A DNA stretch of 35,249 bases from an uncultured Gemmatimonadota bacterium (GTDB taxonomy: Bacteria > Gemmatimonadota > Gemmatimonadetes > Gemmatimonadales > Gemmatimonadaceae), in assembly GCA_937867645.1 (NCBI GenBank), contig CALMKE010000082.1:1-35249 (forward strand), in the 5' to 3' direction. The notes under the pieces are model-generated. The model was given only the letters and a program-made list of their open reading frames with translations. It did not search any database and was not told the DNA's origin. This document shows, one piece after another, positions 34,750 through 35,249 of this stretch. A program made the position numbers and the translations under genes. Within the stretch, counting starts at the first letter, position 1. Every line of letters begins with the position of its first letter.

Positions 34750-34881
34750 TGGATCGGCGAGAGCGATGGCCTCAGATCGCGTTGCGCCATTCTCGCATGG
34801 AACTGCTTGTGCTCGGTTTTTTTCGACCAGCGGAATTCCAGCGCGGCAGCGTACGTTCTCAGGAGCTAGACTTACTACGAT

Positions 34882-35249
34882 ATGGCCCATCCTGCCGTAA
34901 CAGACCGTGACGCGCCTGGCATCGCGCTTGAAGCTGCATCGTTGCCAGCAACTCACACCTTATTTCGCGGCGACGCGCGCGATCTTTCGTGGATCCCTGA
35001 CGAAACCGTTCATTTGGTTATCACATCCCCGCCCTATTGGACTCTTAAGGAATACAATGAGGCGCCGGGGCAGATGGGCCATATCGAAGACTACAAGTCG
35101 TTCATGCGCGAACTCGACCGTGTTTGGAAAGAATGTTTTCGAGTTCTTGTTCCCGGAGGCCGTGTTGTCTGCGTTGTAGGGGACGTCTGCCTGGCGCGAC
35201 GCCAAGCAGGCCGCCACTACGTAATGCCATTGCACGCGGACATCATGAC
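34882..35249 (+). CDS. DNA methyltransferase, N-terminal part (cut by window end)
   Basis: The reading frame runs open to the last base: 122 residues seen. Motif IV, the catalytic TSPPYW at 48-53, identifies a DNA amino-methyltransferase (N6-adenine or N4-cytosine). It is preceded by the usual LFRGDARDLSWIPDETVHLV and followed by LDRVWKECFRVLVPGGRVVC. The position of motif IV near the N-terminus suggests a beta-class order, with the FxGxG AdoMet motif expected beyond the window. ATG 34882 is the only start because a TAG lies in frame at 34867; an AGGAG at 34861 is rather far upstream. Codon use is visibly less G+C-rich (act, ctt, aag, gaa) than in the other genes, suggesting acquired DNA. A matching nuclease may follow. 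Confidence 0.9.
   Translation, partial: MAHPAVTDRDAPGIALEAASLPATHTLFRGDARDLSWIPDETVHLVITSPPYWTLKEYNEAPGQMGHIEDYKSFMRELDRVWKECFRVLVPGGRVVCVVGDVCLARRQAGRHYVMPLHADIM

Noticed and set aside
34711-34881. tRNA or other RNA gene in the gap before the methyltransferase
   Set aside because: No cloverleaf or T-loop consensus could be found; only the inverted repeat stands out.
34702-34956. 84-codon minus-strand frame over the methyltransferase start
   Set aside because: It runs against the methyltransferase, whose motifs are clear, and has no ribosome site or known pattern.

Overview
The window is about 35 kb of high-G+C bacterial DNA (roughly two thirds G+C by eye, with G/C-ending codons). Genes are packed tightly on both strands with many 1-4 base junctions. 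Gene content points to a free-living, probably Gram-negative soil or water bacterium: lipoprotein and Sec signal peptides, a cyclic beta-glucan synthase, a periplasmic DsbD-type domain, an ECF sigma/anti-sigma pair and a long plant/Chlamydia-type FabI. My best guess is Gemmatimonadota or a neighbouring phylum, but this is an inference from general resemblance, not a demonstrated placement. I see no rRNA, tRNA, CRISPR array or insertion sequence.

Layout. (1) 184-4066, minus: a VIT/von Willebrand A surface protein, an ECF sigma factor and its zinc-type anti-sigma factor form one operon. The first and third proteins both carry an EVVVT(G/S) motif resembling the start of TonB-dependent receptors. 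(2) 4298-6667, plus: two small upstream reading frames lead into a lytic transglycosylase, followed by a clear terminator and an acyltransferase. (3) 6671-9142: a 2H phosphoesterase (minus), FabI (plus) and a PAS-GGDEF diguanylate cyclase (minus). (4) 9198-13715, plus: an operon of a 66-residue hydrophilic protein, an MhqE-like dioxygenase, an MhqD-like esterase, transketolase and a KynB-like cyclase, with three 4-base start/stop overlaps. (5) 13787-23483: an FAD oxidoreductase with a C-terminal Rieske domain (plus) runs into the tail of a giant cyclic beta-1,2-glucan synthase (minus). (6) 23744-27760: two small genes, then a minus-strand operon of a group II PLP decarboxylase, a membrane dipeptidase and a stand-alone DsbD N-terminal-domain lipoprotein. 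(7) 27849-34414: an AI-2E-family membrane protein (plus) faces a minus-strand operon of an amino-acid permease, a Rieske oxygenase, an Ntn-type penicillin acylase-like lipoprotein and a creatininase-family amidohydrolase, which looks like an uncharacterised uptake and catabolism pathway. (8) 34415-35249: composition drops and a small basic protein precedes the start of a DNA methyltransferase cut by the window end, probably the edge of an acquired restriction-modification island.

A short tandem repeat with a 7-base period (core CTAG, CCAG or CTGG) recurs in at least five intergenic places. It lies directly before the start codons of fabI and the FAD-Rieske gene and forms part of a likely terminator after fabI. 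It resembles in style the heptanucleotide STRR repeats of cyanobacteria.

The observations I would follow up first are the permease-Rieske-acylase-creatininase operon, the TonB-box-like motif shared across the sigma operon, the heptad repeats, and the decarboxylase whose catalytic-loop tyrosine appears replaced by isoleucine.
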